Shown here in pieces: positions 43,843 through 55,625 of a stretch of DNA of 64,000 bases. Each line of letters opens with the position of its first letter. The stretch's first letter is position 1. The position numbers were made by a program, and so were the translations under genes. This DNA is from Chlorocebus sabaeus (taxonomy: Eukaryota; Chordata; Mammalia; Primates; Cercopithecidae), in contig NC_132919.1 of the NCBI RefSeq assembly GCF_047675955.1, positions 72,059,316-72,123,315 of the forward strand, read 5' to 3'. The notes beneath the pieces were generated by a model that saw nothing but the letters and a program-made list of their open reading frames with translations, was not told the DNA's origin and ran no database searches.

Positions 43843-44399
43843 AAAGGGTCCCGCATGAAGGGACAGACCTCGCTGACTTCAGAGGTTCTGTCTGCCACCA
43901 TTTAACTTAGAAGCTACGTAATGATGTTGTGGGGCTCTTGGGGCCACTGAAAAAGTCTGAACAGGCAACACAGGGAGGAGAGGAAGGGTGGGGCATTCAC
44001 CGGGGCACTGGGAGTGTCCCCCAAATTAGTGGGAGCATTTATTTTTCTTTCTTTTTTAAAAAATGTTTTCAGGGAAGAAAAATATCTGTAGAGTTCTGCG
44101 TCTTCCAGAAAATCGCTCTAGCTGTGTCTGTGTCTGTCTGTGACTCTGTCTGTGTAGCTGTCTGCTTGTCTCTCTCGGATTCGGAGCTGACAGAATTCAT
44201 ATCAGAAGAGTGAACGCAGGGACATCTGTGTGCGGAATGACTGTGCTACTCGAACCTGCCAATCGCTCCTGGCACGAGCTGGGTAACAAATGCCTGTTAC
44301 CTCGGAATGCTGGCGGGTGGGGGGAGGGTGGGGGAGGGCTCCTGGCACCACCCCGACTGCGAAGCCTTGCCAAGGCCCCCTCCTGCCCGCTGTGGGTCC

Positions 44400-44480
44400 T
44401 GCCCCCTTTCCTGAGTTGGGGGTCCACGGAATTGGATTATTCATTAATTAGCAGTGATTAGAAAATTTGGGTGTCTCACA
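44400..44480. promoter_or_regulatory. Homeodomain-rich AT block
   Basis: GGATTATTCATTAATTAGCA around 44432-44452 packs ATTA/TAAT cores in repeat-free DNA. Confidence 0.25.
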
Positions 44481-44829
44481 GCCAGGGCCAACCCTGTCTC
44501 CTCCGCCTCCCTAATCTCAATCCCTACTCTCTCCCGTCCTCCCCCCCACGTTTTCCGGATTAACTCGGGGTTTCTACCGAGGGCAGGCAGCCAGTTGATG
44601 GTGATGGGGGGCGGCTCAGGAATGCATGAAAAGGGGTCTCTAGAGGAAATAATTCCACCAAAGTTGCCAGGAGTTTCTGTCGTGAAGTGTGAGGGTCTGT
44701 GTAGAGGATCTTCGTAGACTTGGTGGCTGGGATGGACTGTAGGGTGGGACAGAGGCCGAGAAGGACATAGACAGTGGAGAGATGGGAGTGAGGGGATGCG
44801 GGAGAAGGGAAGGAAGGAGAGAAGGAAAG

Positions 44830-45270
44830 AGGGCCGCACAGCGCCGAACGGTTCCCTCCGCGCTGGGAGCCGCCACTGCCACGCCGCGGGCCTCCCGGGC
44901 CTCCTGGCCCAAGCCTGCAGCCATGCTCCCGGATCCATCACCCGGTTTTGCTATTGGGAGCTGGGGGAGGAGGAGGGCGCCACGCCACAGCCGGTGCCAG
45001 CTGGGGGGGGGGGGGTGGGGGGTGGGGGGAGTTATTGCGAGGAGGGGCGGAGAGCACATCTAAAATTCCGAGACATCTGTTCACCCAGGGAGGAGACACC
45101 GCGCGCAAGAAGGCTGGGCGCCCCCGCCCCATCCGCTCTGCAACTGATTGCGCCAGGCCGGGACCTCCGCACCCCAGGCCACCTAAGCGGCCAGTGCAGG
45201 GAGGAGGAGAGGAGGGCGTCAGCCGCGGGATCTGGCAGGGGCAGGGGGCGGGGGTGCGGGAGCTGCCGCC
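44830..45270. promoter_or_regulatory. CpG-rich block with G-run
   Basis: Moderately CpG-dense sequence with no recognised gene start. It is interrupted by a run of about 30 mostly G bases at 45003-45032 that could form a G-quadruplex. Confidence 0.35.
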
Positions 45271-46239
45271 CCACTGATGAATTCTTAGAAGGGGAGAATC
45301 GTGGCTCTGGGGAGGGCTGTGTAGGGAAGACGTCCTGAAAAGGAGGATGTGGACGGACGTTGGCTGAAATAGATCCCCCTCGCCAGCTCCCTCATCTCCT
45401 GCTTCCCCACCCCCTCCCACCAGAGCACCCACAGACACCCCCACATACACACATACACACAGAATCCAGTCAGGACACACTCGGATAGAAATCTCCCATT
45501 CCTGTGAACGCACGCAAGTCTGCATAACTGGCCCCTTTCCCACTCAATCACTTATTCATTCAAGCAACTTTATTGGGTGCCCTATTTGTGCCAGGCCGGG
45601 GCTGGGTATCAGGAAACACCTTCCTGCCCCTCAAGGCCTGGTGAACACATTCAGATACCCAAGTGCATAGGCACACACATTGCCCTCACACTCACCCTGA
45701 CTCTTTGTTGTTACGGAGGGGTGGGAGCTGGAGGGAAGGAGTTCCAGTAGCAATACCCTCTCCCTCCTCTGTAAGCAGCCTCCCCAGGGAAATCCAGCAC
45801 AGGGTCTGGGGGTCTCAGCAGGGAGTCCTGGACCCACTGCCAGCCACTTGCTACTTTCTTACCTAGTCTGTATTGGCAGGAGCCCCCGCCCCAGGTTTTG
45901 CTTGAAAAAGCTCCAGCCTCACTTCCCACCAAACCTCAATGACCACCCCTCTCTCTTCGGTGCCCTGGCCTGGCACCTGCCCCTCCACCAGGGTTGCCCT
46001 AGCTGGGCCGACAGAGGCCGGGCCTCTCAGCTGGGAAATGTCCATGTGGTTGCTACTTAAAAACTGATTTATGAGGCCGTGGCGGCTGTGGAGGTTTGGC
46101 CTGCGGTCCTGGTAGTAATCAAGGGCATATGCCCATCTTGCCTGGCACTGCCCAGCTTGTGAGCCCAGCCCTGGCCTCTGCTCTTCTGCTGGGAAGAGAG
46201 AGGCATTAAAGGCACCAAGTCTCCTTTCTCTGCAAGCCA

Positions 46240-46352
46240 CCTCTCTCCTCCTCCACTATATTTCCTTTCCTCCTCCTCCTCTTCTTCCCTTTCCTCTCTC
46301 CCTCCTCCCTTCATCCCTCCTCCTTCTCTCCCTCCCTCTCTCTTCCTTCTCT
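46240..46352. repeat. Polypyrimidine tract
   Basis: More than 100 bases of nearly pure C/T on the plus strand. Confidence 0.85.
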
Positions 46353-47063
46353 CCCAAGTGGCACGGACCAGCCTGTGTGCCGGGCTGGCGCTCACAGCTG
46401 CAGCCCATCTGCTATGATTGAATGGTGACAGTGATGAGACAGGAGCTAGGGAGAATAGGGGGACATGGGGACTGCCCTGCCACCCCTCGCCCCTCCTGTG
46501 CCAGCCCCCACATGCTTCTTTGACCACCAGCAGGAGACCATCCATTCTGCTGGTTCAGGGTGGGGGAATCCCACTCTAAGTAGTGAGGGAATTCCTTTCC
46601 TTCCAACTAGATTCCTGAGAATTAAAAAAAGGGACAAGAAAGGAGCAGAGGGTGAGTTGAAGAAAGTGAACGAAGAGAAGGAATTGGGGTTGAAAGAGGA
46701 GTCTGGAGGAAATGACCCAAACCACACAGGCTTGGGTGGGGCCCAGACAGGATCACTTCGTGTGAGGCTCCAGGCTGGATAGGGAGGCACTGATGTAGGT
46801 CCAGGGTCCAATTTCTTCAGGAATCCAGGAAAACCATCCGTGACGGGCTCTGGTGGGAAAACTCAGTGACCTGCACCCTAGACTTTTCTTATCATGGGGT
46901 TTTCGCTTTGTACTCCAGAAAACCTCTTGGCTGCTTCTCTTCAGGAGTAAATTTGAATATCTGGGAAATCACAGTCCTCCATGTGAGTAAAGGGAGACCT
47001 AAAAGTGTTGAACCTAAGGGCATAGCAAGAAGGTCTAGGTAAGCACGAAGAATTCCCCAACTG

Positions 47064-47370
47064 GGCTGGGTGCGGTGGCTCACGCCTGTAATCCCAGCAC
47101 TTTGGGAGGCTGAGGCGGGCAGATCACCTGAGCTCAGGAGCTCAAGGCCAGCCTGACCAACATGGAGAAACCCCATCTCCATAAAAATACAAAATTAGCT
47201 GGGCGTGGTGGTGCAAACCCTGTCTCTACTAAAAATACAAAAAATTGGGCGTGGTGACGGGCGCCTGTAGTCCCAGCTACTCAGGAGACTGAGGCAGGAG
47301 ATCGAGCGACTGCACTCCAGCCTGGGCAACAGAGCGAGACTCCGTCTCAAATAATAATAATGATAATAAC
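47064..47370 (+). repeat. Rearranged Alu with internal duplication
   Basis: The stretch from the A-rich linker region is present twice (ATAAAAATACAAAATTAGC, then CTAAAAATACAAAAAATTGG). Part of the right arm before GCACTCCAGCCTGGG is missing. Confidence 0.85.
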
Positions 47371-47414
47371 TCCCCGAGTGATCCAGTGCAAAACCAAGAT
47401 GTAACAACAACAAT

Positions 47415-47580
47415 ATGGAAGCTAACATACACTTGGAACTTGTGATATGTTAGTAATTGACTCAGCATTATACATGAGTTGATAATCCTCTCAATAACCC
47501 TATGAGTTTGGGACTCTCACTATAACTATACCACAGACAAAGACACTGAGGTAGATGTGCCCAGCTGGTAGCCTGGGCCT
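47415..47580 (-). repeat. MIR (reversed)
   Basis: AATAACCCTATGAGTTTGGG and CAGACAAAGACACTGAGG. Confidence 0.65.
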
Positions 47581-47587
47581 TCTTCCT

Positions 47588-47889
47588 CTTTTTGTTTCTT
47601 TTTCTTTGAGACAGGATCTTGTTGTGTCACCCAGGCTAGAGTGCAGTGGTGAGATCTTGGCTCACTGCAACCTCCACCTCCCAGGCTCAAGCCATCATCC
47701 CACCTCAGCCTCTTGAGTAGCTGGGACTATAGGTATGTACCACCACACCCAGATAATTTTTTGTATTTTTGTAGAGATGGAGTCGCATCATGTTACCCAG
47801 GCTGGTCTCACACTCCTAGAGTCAAGTGATCCACCCGCCTCAGCCTCCCAAAGTGCTAGGATTACAGACATGAGCCACCATACCCAACT
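47588..47889 (-). repeat. Alu
   Basis: It begins CTTTGAGACAGGATCTTGTTG and ends GAGCCACCATACCCAACTG; a diverged full copy. Confidence 0.92.
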
Positions 47890-50790
47890 GAGTCTAGGCC
47901 TTTTTCTCAAATTGTAGGGAAAAAAAAGAGAATAACAGAACATCCAGAACTTTCTAGAAGAAGATCCAATATCCTTTTCTTCCCACTTACTCCTCTTCCT
48001 CTGCTCTCTTCTTCCTTTTCCTCTTCCTGCTCCTCATCCTCAATCAACACAGTACCCACTCTCCAGGGCCCACCCAAGCATGTGACATCTGTCTCCTGCC
48101 ACTGCTTACACATGAATAGGTGGAAACACCCCAGGAGACACCCACTGTCCTCACCCCACCCATGAGGAAACCACACATGCACTTGACTGCATCTGACCTC
48201 ACCTTCCTCGCCAGAGCAGCTGCTCCTCACATCGGTAGTCCTGGCCCACAGGGTCTTTTTGCCTGAAGCTCTGGGTGAAGAATGACATTGTGAACAGCTG
48301 CAGGACTAAGCTGGAATTCCAGTCTTATCTGGGCCCCTGGGACACTTGAGGGGAGAAATTTACTCCAACTGGCACATTTTCCCTGCCCCTTCCCTGGACA
48401 CAGGAGTCTGTCTGGTTCACTCAAGCCCTGTCTTACTCTTGCCATCTGCATCTCCACCCTCTTCCTTCCTTTTTCCTTCCTTCTTTCATCCTCTCATCCA
48501 TCACACACTTTCTTTCTCCTTCTCTTTTCTCTTTTTTCTCTCTCCCATCTTCCCTTATCCCTTCCCACCTAGTTATATGATAACCCCTTCAGTCCTTGAA
48601 GATATCTCCCCACCAGAAGAGTAAGCATTCCTCATGTTACATAAATTCCACAACTAAGGGGCTGCTGGTGGGACAGCCATCTCTATTAAGCAATCTCTCT
48701 GGAGGGAAGTTTCTTTCTTTCTTTTTTTTTTATCTCAGGAGAGAGCAAAAGGAACCCATAATCCAATCTGATGGATAAGCATTAAGCAGTCAGTAAATCC
48801 CTGCAATCCCCAGAACAAATCCAGATCAACAGTGTTGTCCACTTGCCCAACACAAATTGAGATAAGTAATCAGGTAGGGAGCTATCTGCAGGTCCACTAT
48901 AGGGCTTTCCCAGGTCTGTCTCCTTTCCCTACCATTTTCAGGTCATCTAGGGCAAGGTGGCATATGGAAGGAATGACTGGAGGTCACAGGAGACACACAT
49001 CCAGCGGGGAGGGATGGGGGCTGAGATCATCTTCCATCTTCTTCTTCCTCTCCTAGTCCCAGGGTTCAGATAGTCCTTGGTTATCCTAGAATCCTTTACA
49101 TTCTCTCTCTTATCACCAGATTTCTCTCTCCCCTCTCTTCTTTCTCCTCCATTGCTTCTTTTTTGTCCACCACCCATTCCCAGGTCTTTTTCTCCTCTTT
49201 CCTGTTAGTGCTTCCATAGGGAGAATGTTCAAACATTCTTGTTTCAGCACCACGGACAGAGACACCAGGTGGGTTTGCCTAAATGTCCTAGGCGGGTCAG
49301 GTTCTGTCTGGATCCGTGCAAGTGGAGACTGCCTATGAATTTATCTGGGCGGGTGTGAGCGTGTGTGTGTGTACCCGAGCCTGTGTGAACGCCTGCTTCT
49401 GTGCCCCGGAGGGGCACACGCCTGTGGGCGTCTCTGGGTGCATCTGTGTGTTTGTATCTGTCTGTGCTGTGTCCCTGCCTGCTCCCCGAGTCCCTGGCTG
49501 GGAAAGGGGATGGGATGGGGACGCTCCGTTCTGGAGGTGGGAGAGGCAGCGGGTGGCTTGGTATCCCAGCCGGTCCTGGGGGCGTCATCCTTGCCCAGAC
49601 GCGCGCCAGGCACCATGTGGCATGTGTGCCAGCCGGCACAGGCTGAGGGCATTCTGCCCAGCTTGGGGAAAAGCAGGGGGAGGCAGCGAGCTGGAGACGG
49701 GCAGGAAGAGGTGGAGAGCTGAGCTCAGAACTCAACTCTGGGGCCAGCCCCTTTTTCCATCCTGTGGGAACTCCACCCACCAGCACATGCTTGAGGAAAT
49801 TTACAAGTTACCTGCCTTTCTGAGGCCCCAGACAACCGGATAATCATCCCTTCACACACACATATCCTGAGGGAAATGCACAGAATCCAGGCTGTTCTGA
49901 CTTGCATGTATGTGTGCAAATCACCTGGTCCTCTGCACACCAATTATTACACAAATGCACACACACATATACAGAATTGTAAATGCACCTGCACAAACAT
50001 CAAAGCCATCCTCAGAGGATGAATACAAGAATCAGCCTTTTGTATCACAGAGCAGGATCCTGCACTACATAGATGGGAACCTCCTTCCTCTGACACCAGG
50101 CAATTGCTCTAAGGGACTGGTAGGTCTTGTGAGATCTGTGCCCTCCCCAACAAATGGACACATTTCCCTAGCAAAATGCAGGCCCTGGAGTTGTCATCGG
50201 GGTGCCTGCCCTCTGCAATCAAGGAAGTCTGGAAAGATAATGCTGCCTCTGTGCTCCATTTGCAAGAATAAATGAGAAGGAAGGGAAAGGCATCACAAGG
50301 CCTCTGCCCTTCCTCCACCCATGCAGCCAAAGTCCTCATCCCCCAAGAGAGTCTGGTGTACTGGAGACAAGCCCAGGTTTCTCATCCCATTCCTAACTGG
50401 CTATTTGACCCTGGGTAGGTTATTTCCCAATAAGAATTTAAAATGACAATTAATGTAAAGCATTTAGTTCAAGTGAGTTGTCATTAAGTGGTCACTATTA
50501 TTTATTACTACTACTATTATTATTGTATTATTAATGCTGTGGAAAGAGTGGTTGGCAAGATTGAATGAAATAATGTAGCCAATGCTTCTAGCATAGTATC
50601 TGACCCACAGCGGGTACTCAATGAATATGAGTATAGTATGAATTTCGTGGTAGAATTTCAGGAACTTAGGCAGTTAAAGGGAACTGAGAATGACAGAATT
50701 CTCTCTCCAAAATTCCCTCTCCAAACTAGAGAGATGCATTTCCAAGAATAGCAGGAAGAATGGAAGTTAGACATGTAAACAAAGCTAAAG
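47890..50790. other. Intergenic DNA with polypyrimidine tract and MIR-like tail
   Basis: Unique sequence with a C/T-rich tract at about 48450-48570 and the RE1 site at 49243-49263. MIR-like sequence lies at about 50360-50640. No coding exon is supported. Confidence 0.5.
49243..49263 (+). promoter_or_regulatory. RE1/NRSE site for REST
   Basis: The first 17 bases, TTCAGCACCACGGACAG, equal the canonical RE1 consensus exactly. Of the last four bases two match, giving 19 of 21. Both half-sites and their spacing are canonical. REST bound here would recruit CoREST and Sin3 repressor complexes in non-neuronal cells. The nearest gene is NEUROD2, whose 3' end is about 11 kb away. Confidence 0.7.
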
Positions 50791-50794
50791 GACA

Positions 50795-51109
50795 GGCTGG
50801 GCACGGTGGCTTGAGCCTATAATCCCAGCATTTTGGGAGGCCGAGGTGGGCTGATCATCTAAGGTCAGGAGTTTGAGATCAACCTGGCCAACGTGGTGAA
50901 ACCCTGCCTCTACTGAAAATACAAAAATTAGCTGGGTGTGCAGCCTGTAATCCCATCTACTTGGGAAGCTGAGACATGAGAATCGCTTGAACCCGGGAGG
51001 TGGAGGTTGCAGTGTGCCGAGATCACATCACTGCACTCCAGCCTGGGTGATACAGTGAGACCCTGTAACAAAAAAAAAAAGAAAAAGAAAAAGAAAAGAA
51101 AAAGAAAAA
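50795..51109 (+). repeat. Alu with (AAAAAG)n tail
   Basis: It starts GGCTGGGCACGGTGGCTTG and ends in A and AAAAAG repeats. Confidence 0.92.
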
Positions 51110-51172
51110 GGTGAGCCGAGATCACACCACTGCACTCCAGCCTGGGGGACAGAGCAAGACTCCACCTCAAAA

Positions 51173-51203
<31 letters not shown>

Positions 51204-51205
51204 AA
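51110..51205 (+). repeat. 3' end of a second Alu
   Basis: From GTGAGCCGAGATCACACC to a (AAAT)n tail; only the last 60 bases of Alu body are present. Confidence 0.85.
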
Positions 51206-51298
51206 GCCGGAAAGCAACAAAGTGGGGTGGTAAGAGGAGACTCCCTTGGTGTGGGCATCCAGGCCTCCATCCCTCAGGGCCAGGGAAACCTCACATGA

Positions 51299-51717
51299 AC
51301 TCTTTATTGTTTTTAGTTCTGGGGTACATGTGCAGGATGTGCAGGTTTGTTACATAGGTAAACGTGTGCCATAGTGGTTTACTGCACCTATCAACCCATC
51401 ACCTAGATATTAAGCCCAGAATGCACTAATCATGCTTCCTAATACTCTCCCTCCCCCACCCCACCCTCTGACAGGCCCCAGTGTGTGTTGTTCACCTCCA
51501 TGTGATCCCAGCATTCAGCTACCACTTATAAGTGAGAGCATGCAGTGTTTGGTTTTCTGTTACTGCATTAGTTTGTGGCAGATAATGGCTTCTAGCTTCA
51601 CACATGTTCCTGCAAAGCACATGATCTCATTCTTTTTATGGCTGCATAGTATTCCGTGGTGTATATGTACCACACTTTCTTTATCCAGTCTATCATTGAT
51701 GGGCATTTGGATTTTCT
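51299..51717 (-). mobile_element. L1 3' fragment (L1PA/PB-like)
   Basis: Antisense L1 3'UTR and ORF2-end text: GGGGTACATGTGCAGGATG near 51330, AGGTTTGTTACATAGGTAAA, GGCTGCATAGTATTCCGTGG and TATCATTGATGGGCATTTGG. It is 5'-truncated and cut by the following Alu. It cannot be functional. Confidence 0.9.
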
Positions 51718-51945
51718 TTGTTGTTGTTGTTGCTGTTGTTTTTGAGACAGAGTCTCACTCTGTCACCCAGGCTGGGGTGCAGTGGTGCAATAATGGCTCA
51801 CTGCAACCTCGACCTCCCGGGCTCAAGTGACCCTCCCACCTCAGAATCCCAAGTAGCTGGGACCACAGGCGTGGGCCACCATGCCTGGTTAATTTTTTTT
51901 TCTTTTTTTGAGATGAGGTCTTACCGTGTTGCCTAGGTTGGCCAA
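51718..51945 (-). repeat. Alu, 5'-truncated
   Basis: It begins in a (TTG)n tail and stops after TTGCCTAGGTTGGCCA, so the last quarter is missing. It sits at the end of the L1 fragment. Confidence 0.88.
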
Positions 51946-52268
51946 GTCTGAATTCTTTATCCACATGTCTTTCCACCTGCTTCTCCTCTTGGCTCCACCA
52001 CTGCAATGAATGGCAGCACCCAGTTCAAGAGAGGAACCTGAGAGTCACCTTTAAGCTCACCTTGTCCCTCACTCTCCACGTAGACTCTCACTAAGAATCA
52101 CTGCTTCTTGCTCCAAAGTGCATCCCAAATCCAGGCTCTTCTCTCCTTCCTCAGTGTTTTTCCCCCTGAGCCAGGTCACATCAACTCTTCCCTGGGTCTC
52201 TACGTCTCTGCTTCAGTCTCTTACCTTGCCTCTCTCTGATCCATTCTCTCATAGCAGCTGGGGTAATC

Positions 52269-52574
52269 TTTTTTTTTTTTTTTTTTTTTTTTAAGCCAGA
52301 GTCTCACTCCATCAACCAGGCTGGAGTGCAGTGGCACGATCTCGGCTCACTGCAACCTCCACTTCCCAAGTTCAAGCGATTCTCCTGTCTCAGCCTCCCA
52401 AGTAGTGGGAACTACAGGCGCCCGCCACCACACTCGGCTAATTTTTGTATTTTTTTAGTAGAGATGGGGTTTCACCATGTTGGCCAGGCTGGTCTGGAAC
52501 TCCTGATCTTGTGATCCTCCCACCTAGGCCTCCCAAAGTGCTAGGATTATGGGCGTGAGCCACTGCACCTGGCC
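52269..52574 (-). repeat. Alu (AluS-like)
   Basis: A T-run, then AAGCCAGAGTCTCACTCC, ending CACTGCACCTGGCC. Confidence 0.92.
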
Positions 52575-52583
52575 TGAGGCAAT

Positions 52584-52890
52584 CTTTTTTTTTTTTTTTT
52601 TTTTTTTGAGACGGAGTCTTGCTCTGTCGCCCAGGTTGGAGTGCAGTGGCCGGATCTCAGTTCACAGCAACCTCCGCCTCCCGGGTTCACGCCATTCTCC
52701 TACCTCAGCCTCCTGAGTAACTGGGACTACAGGCGCCCGCCACCTCGCCTGGCTAGTTTTTTTGTATTTTTTAGTAGAGACGGGGTTTCACCATGTTAGC
52801 CAGGATGGTCTCGATCTCCTGACCTCGTGATCCACCCGTCTCGGCCTCCCAAAGTGCTGGGATTACAGGCTTGAGCCACCGCGCCCGGCC
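52584..52890 (-). repeat. AluY, Old World monkey type
   Basis: The second young copy with GGCCGGATCTCAG, GGCTAGTTTTT and GGCTTGAGCC. Confidence 0.85.
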
Positions 52891-53199
52891 TGGCAGTCTT
52901 TTAAAAATATAGGCTGGGTCATTTTACTCCCTGGCTTAAAACCCCCCAGTCCTTAGCATATAGAATAAAATAACTCTGGTTGCCTAAAACTTGGGGGCTT
53001 GGAGGAAAATGGGGAGTCATTTTGAATGGGTATACTTTCTTTTTGGGGTGATGAAAGAATTCAAGCCTGATTGTAATCATGGTCCCCACCTCCCTTCCTG
53101 GTGTCCTTTTCTTTCTCTCCTGCTCCCTCTCTATGCACCAGCCTCACTGGCTTTTCATTCCATTTTGCAAACACTAAGAGCACCATCCTAGGACCTGGG

Positions 53200-53495
53200 T
53201 TTTTTTTTTTTGTTTTTTTTTGTTTTGCTTTTTGTTTGTTTGTTTTGTTTTTTTTTTTTGTTACAGAGTCTAGTTCTGTTTTGCCCAGGCTGGAATGCAG
53301 TGGTGCGATCTCGGCTCACTGCAATCTCCACCTCCTTTATTCAAGTAATTCTCCTGCCTCAACCTCCCGAGTAGCTGGGATTACAGGCACCCGCCACCAT
53401 GCCTGGCTAATTTTTGTAGTTTTAGTAGAGTCAGAGTTTCACCAGGTTGGCCAGGCTGGTTGGTCTTGAACTCCTGACCTCAGATGATCCGCCTG
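53200..53495 (-). repeat. Alu, slightly truncated
   Basis: A TTTTG-rich tail of about 60 bases, then TTACAGAGTCTAGTTCTG; it stops at GATGATCCGCCTGGG. Confidence 0.9.
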
Positions 53496-53989
53496 GGCTG
53501 CTTTCTCAGAACCAATTTCCTCAACTCCCTCCCACTCTTGGGTTGGCTGACTAGTTTTTATCTTTCGAATCTCAGCTTGCCCATTCACCCAGAAACGCTT
53601 TCTGATCTCTTTGCCCAAGGCAGATCCCCCAGGTATTCTCTAGTTCAGGATCCTGTTATTTCCTTCGCAGCACTTGCAGTGCTTTGTTAAACTGTTGGCT
53701 GTTTTTGGTTTTGGGTTTTTTTCTTTTTGTTGTTGTTGTTGTTGTTTTTGGTCAGCCTCCTCTCCTGGTGTGTAAGCTCTCTGAAAGCAGGGATCATAGT
53801 ATTTGTTCTGCTTCCATTGTACACTCTGGGCCCGGCATGGAATAGGTACTTACAAACGTGGGTTGAATATTAGAATTGATTAATGCTTCGGCATCTTTGA
53901 AGAGGGGTTGGGAAGGATAAGTAGGTCCTCTGACCTGGGTTCCAACCTGCCTCATTAGGACTTGGTCCCACCTTTCTTCCTCTCAGGAG

Positions 53990-54130
53990 GCCAGTCTGCT
54001 GGCAGCCTCCTAATTATGTTTTACTTGACTATAAATCTTTTCGTTAAACGTAATTGAAAAATACAGCTTTTGAATCATCGCATTAACCAAGCATCAGCAG
54101 GAAGATGGTAATTAATGCCTTCCTAGAATC
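53990..54130. promoter_or_regulatory. AT-rich candidate conserved element
   Basis: Repeat-free block between L2 and Alu DNA with TAATTATG, ACGTAATTGA and GGAAGATGGTAATTAATGC. The density of homeodomain cores and the abrupt borders suggest a non-coding element under constraint. Confidence 0.3.
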
Positions 54131-54597
54131 TCCCACTAGGTTGAAGAGAACAGGCTCTGAGATAATCTTCTGCCAAACCCAAATGTGTAGGCACTAGTCC
54201 TTCTGCCCCCAGGGAAGGTGGAGGTGCAGGAGCCAGAATGACCACGAATGGGTCAGGCTCAAGGACGATGAGCAATATCTTCCACTTCTTTCCCCACTGC
54301 AGGAGTCAGATAACTAAGAACGATGCCCAAGCCCCCTGCCCAGTCCTCCTTTGGGACCTAAGGTCTGCCATATTCCTCCCCCTCGTTCTTTCGTGGGCCC
54401 CTGGCTCAGAGCAGTCTCAGTTAGAAGGCCGGAAAAGAAGGGGATAGGAATGGAGTGAATGCTCCACAAGCACCTGAAATGAGTCAGGTCCGTCCCCATC
54501 AGTCTCTGCAGCTGATTGAGTACAAGTTGAGGAAACTGATGCTCAGAGATATTCTGAAATACAATACGGTTAATATTCAAATTAAAAAGCCAGGGTC

Positions 54598-54933
54598 AGC
54601 TGGGAACCATGGCTCGTGCCTGCAATCTCAAAACTTTGGGAGGCTGAGGCAGGTGGAATTACTTCAGGTCAGGAGTTCAAGACCAGTCTGGCCAACATGG
54701 TGAAACCCCGTTTCTACTAAAAATACAAACAATTAGCCGGGGGTGGTGGCACACACCTGTAATCCCAGCTACTCGGAGGCTGAGGCAGGAGAATTGCTTG
54801 AACACGGGACTCAGAGGTTGAATGAGCCAAGACTGCACCACTGCACTGAAGCCTGGGCAACAGAGCAAGTCTCCATCTCTAAATCAATCAATCAATCAAT
54901 CAATCAACCAATCCAATCAATCAATAAAAAACT
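54598..54933 (+). repeat. Alu with (AATC)n tail
   Basis: Both sides carry the 14-base direct repeat AAAAAGCCAGGGTC (54584-54597 and 54934-54947), a clean target-site duplication. Confidence 0.95.
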
Positions 54934-55299
54934 AAAAAGCCAGGGTCTTACAACCTAAATTCTAAGGGCAATCTCAGCACTGCCCTTGAAGGCCCATGCC
55001 CTCAGGCCATCCCTTCCTCCTTTCCAGAACTCCAGTTCTTCAACTCTTCTAGTTTACGTTCTTGTATATCCCACATTTGATTCATCAGGGAATTTGTCTG
55101 CTCTGCCTTCAAAATAAATCCAGAATCAGTGCATTTCTCCCTCCACTGCTCCCCACTGCCTTCCCTCTCTCCTGGATGACCACAGTTTCTGCCCTTGGTC
55201 CGCTCCTGTAGTCTATTCTCAGTGCAACAGTCAGAGTGATTTTTTAAAAAACAGAACAGCTTCGTTGAGATATAAGTCACCCATTTAACATGTACAACA

Positions 55300-55611
55300 G
55301 GCTGGGCATGGTGGCTCACGCCTGTAATCCCAGCACTTTGGGAGACCGAGGCGGGTGGATCATTTGAGATCAGGAGTTGGAGACCAGCCTGGCCAACATG
55401 GTGAAATCCCATCTCTACTGAAAATACTAAAAAAATTAGCCAGGTGTGGCGGTGCACACCTTTAATCCTAGCTACTCGGGAGGTTGAGGTGAGAGGATAT
55501 TTTGAACTTGGCAGGCAGAGGTTGCAGTGAGCCAAGACTGCACCACTACACTCCAGCCTGGGTAACAGAGCGAGACTCCATCTCAAAAAATAAAAAAAAA
55601 ACTAAAAAAAT
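55300..55611 (+). repeat. Alu
   Basis: It starts GGCTGGGCATGGTGGCTCAC and ends in an A-rich tail, followed by an AAGTGTACAAC duplication of the target. Confidence 0.93.
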
Positions 55612-55625
55612 AAAGTGTACAACGG

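Larger units (their letters stand above)
51950..53870 (+). mobile_element. L2 element, 3' half, split by three Alus
   Basis: L2 text runs in order through 52000-52268, 52891-52990, 53075-53199 and 53496-53870. It includes ACTCCCTGGCTTAAAACCCC and, at the end, GTGTAAGCTCTCTGAAAGCA. Flanks of the first two Alus share a GGCAATCTTTT-like duplication. Confidence 0.8.

Noticed and set aside
45545..45650. Possible pseudogene near ACTTTATTGGGTGCCC
   Set aside because: It reads like a decayed old interspersed repeat; no protein similarity seen.
51299..51717. Possible coding L1 ORF2
   Set aside because: Only the 3' end is present, antisense and truncated; no open reverse transcriptase frame.
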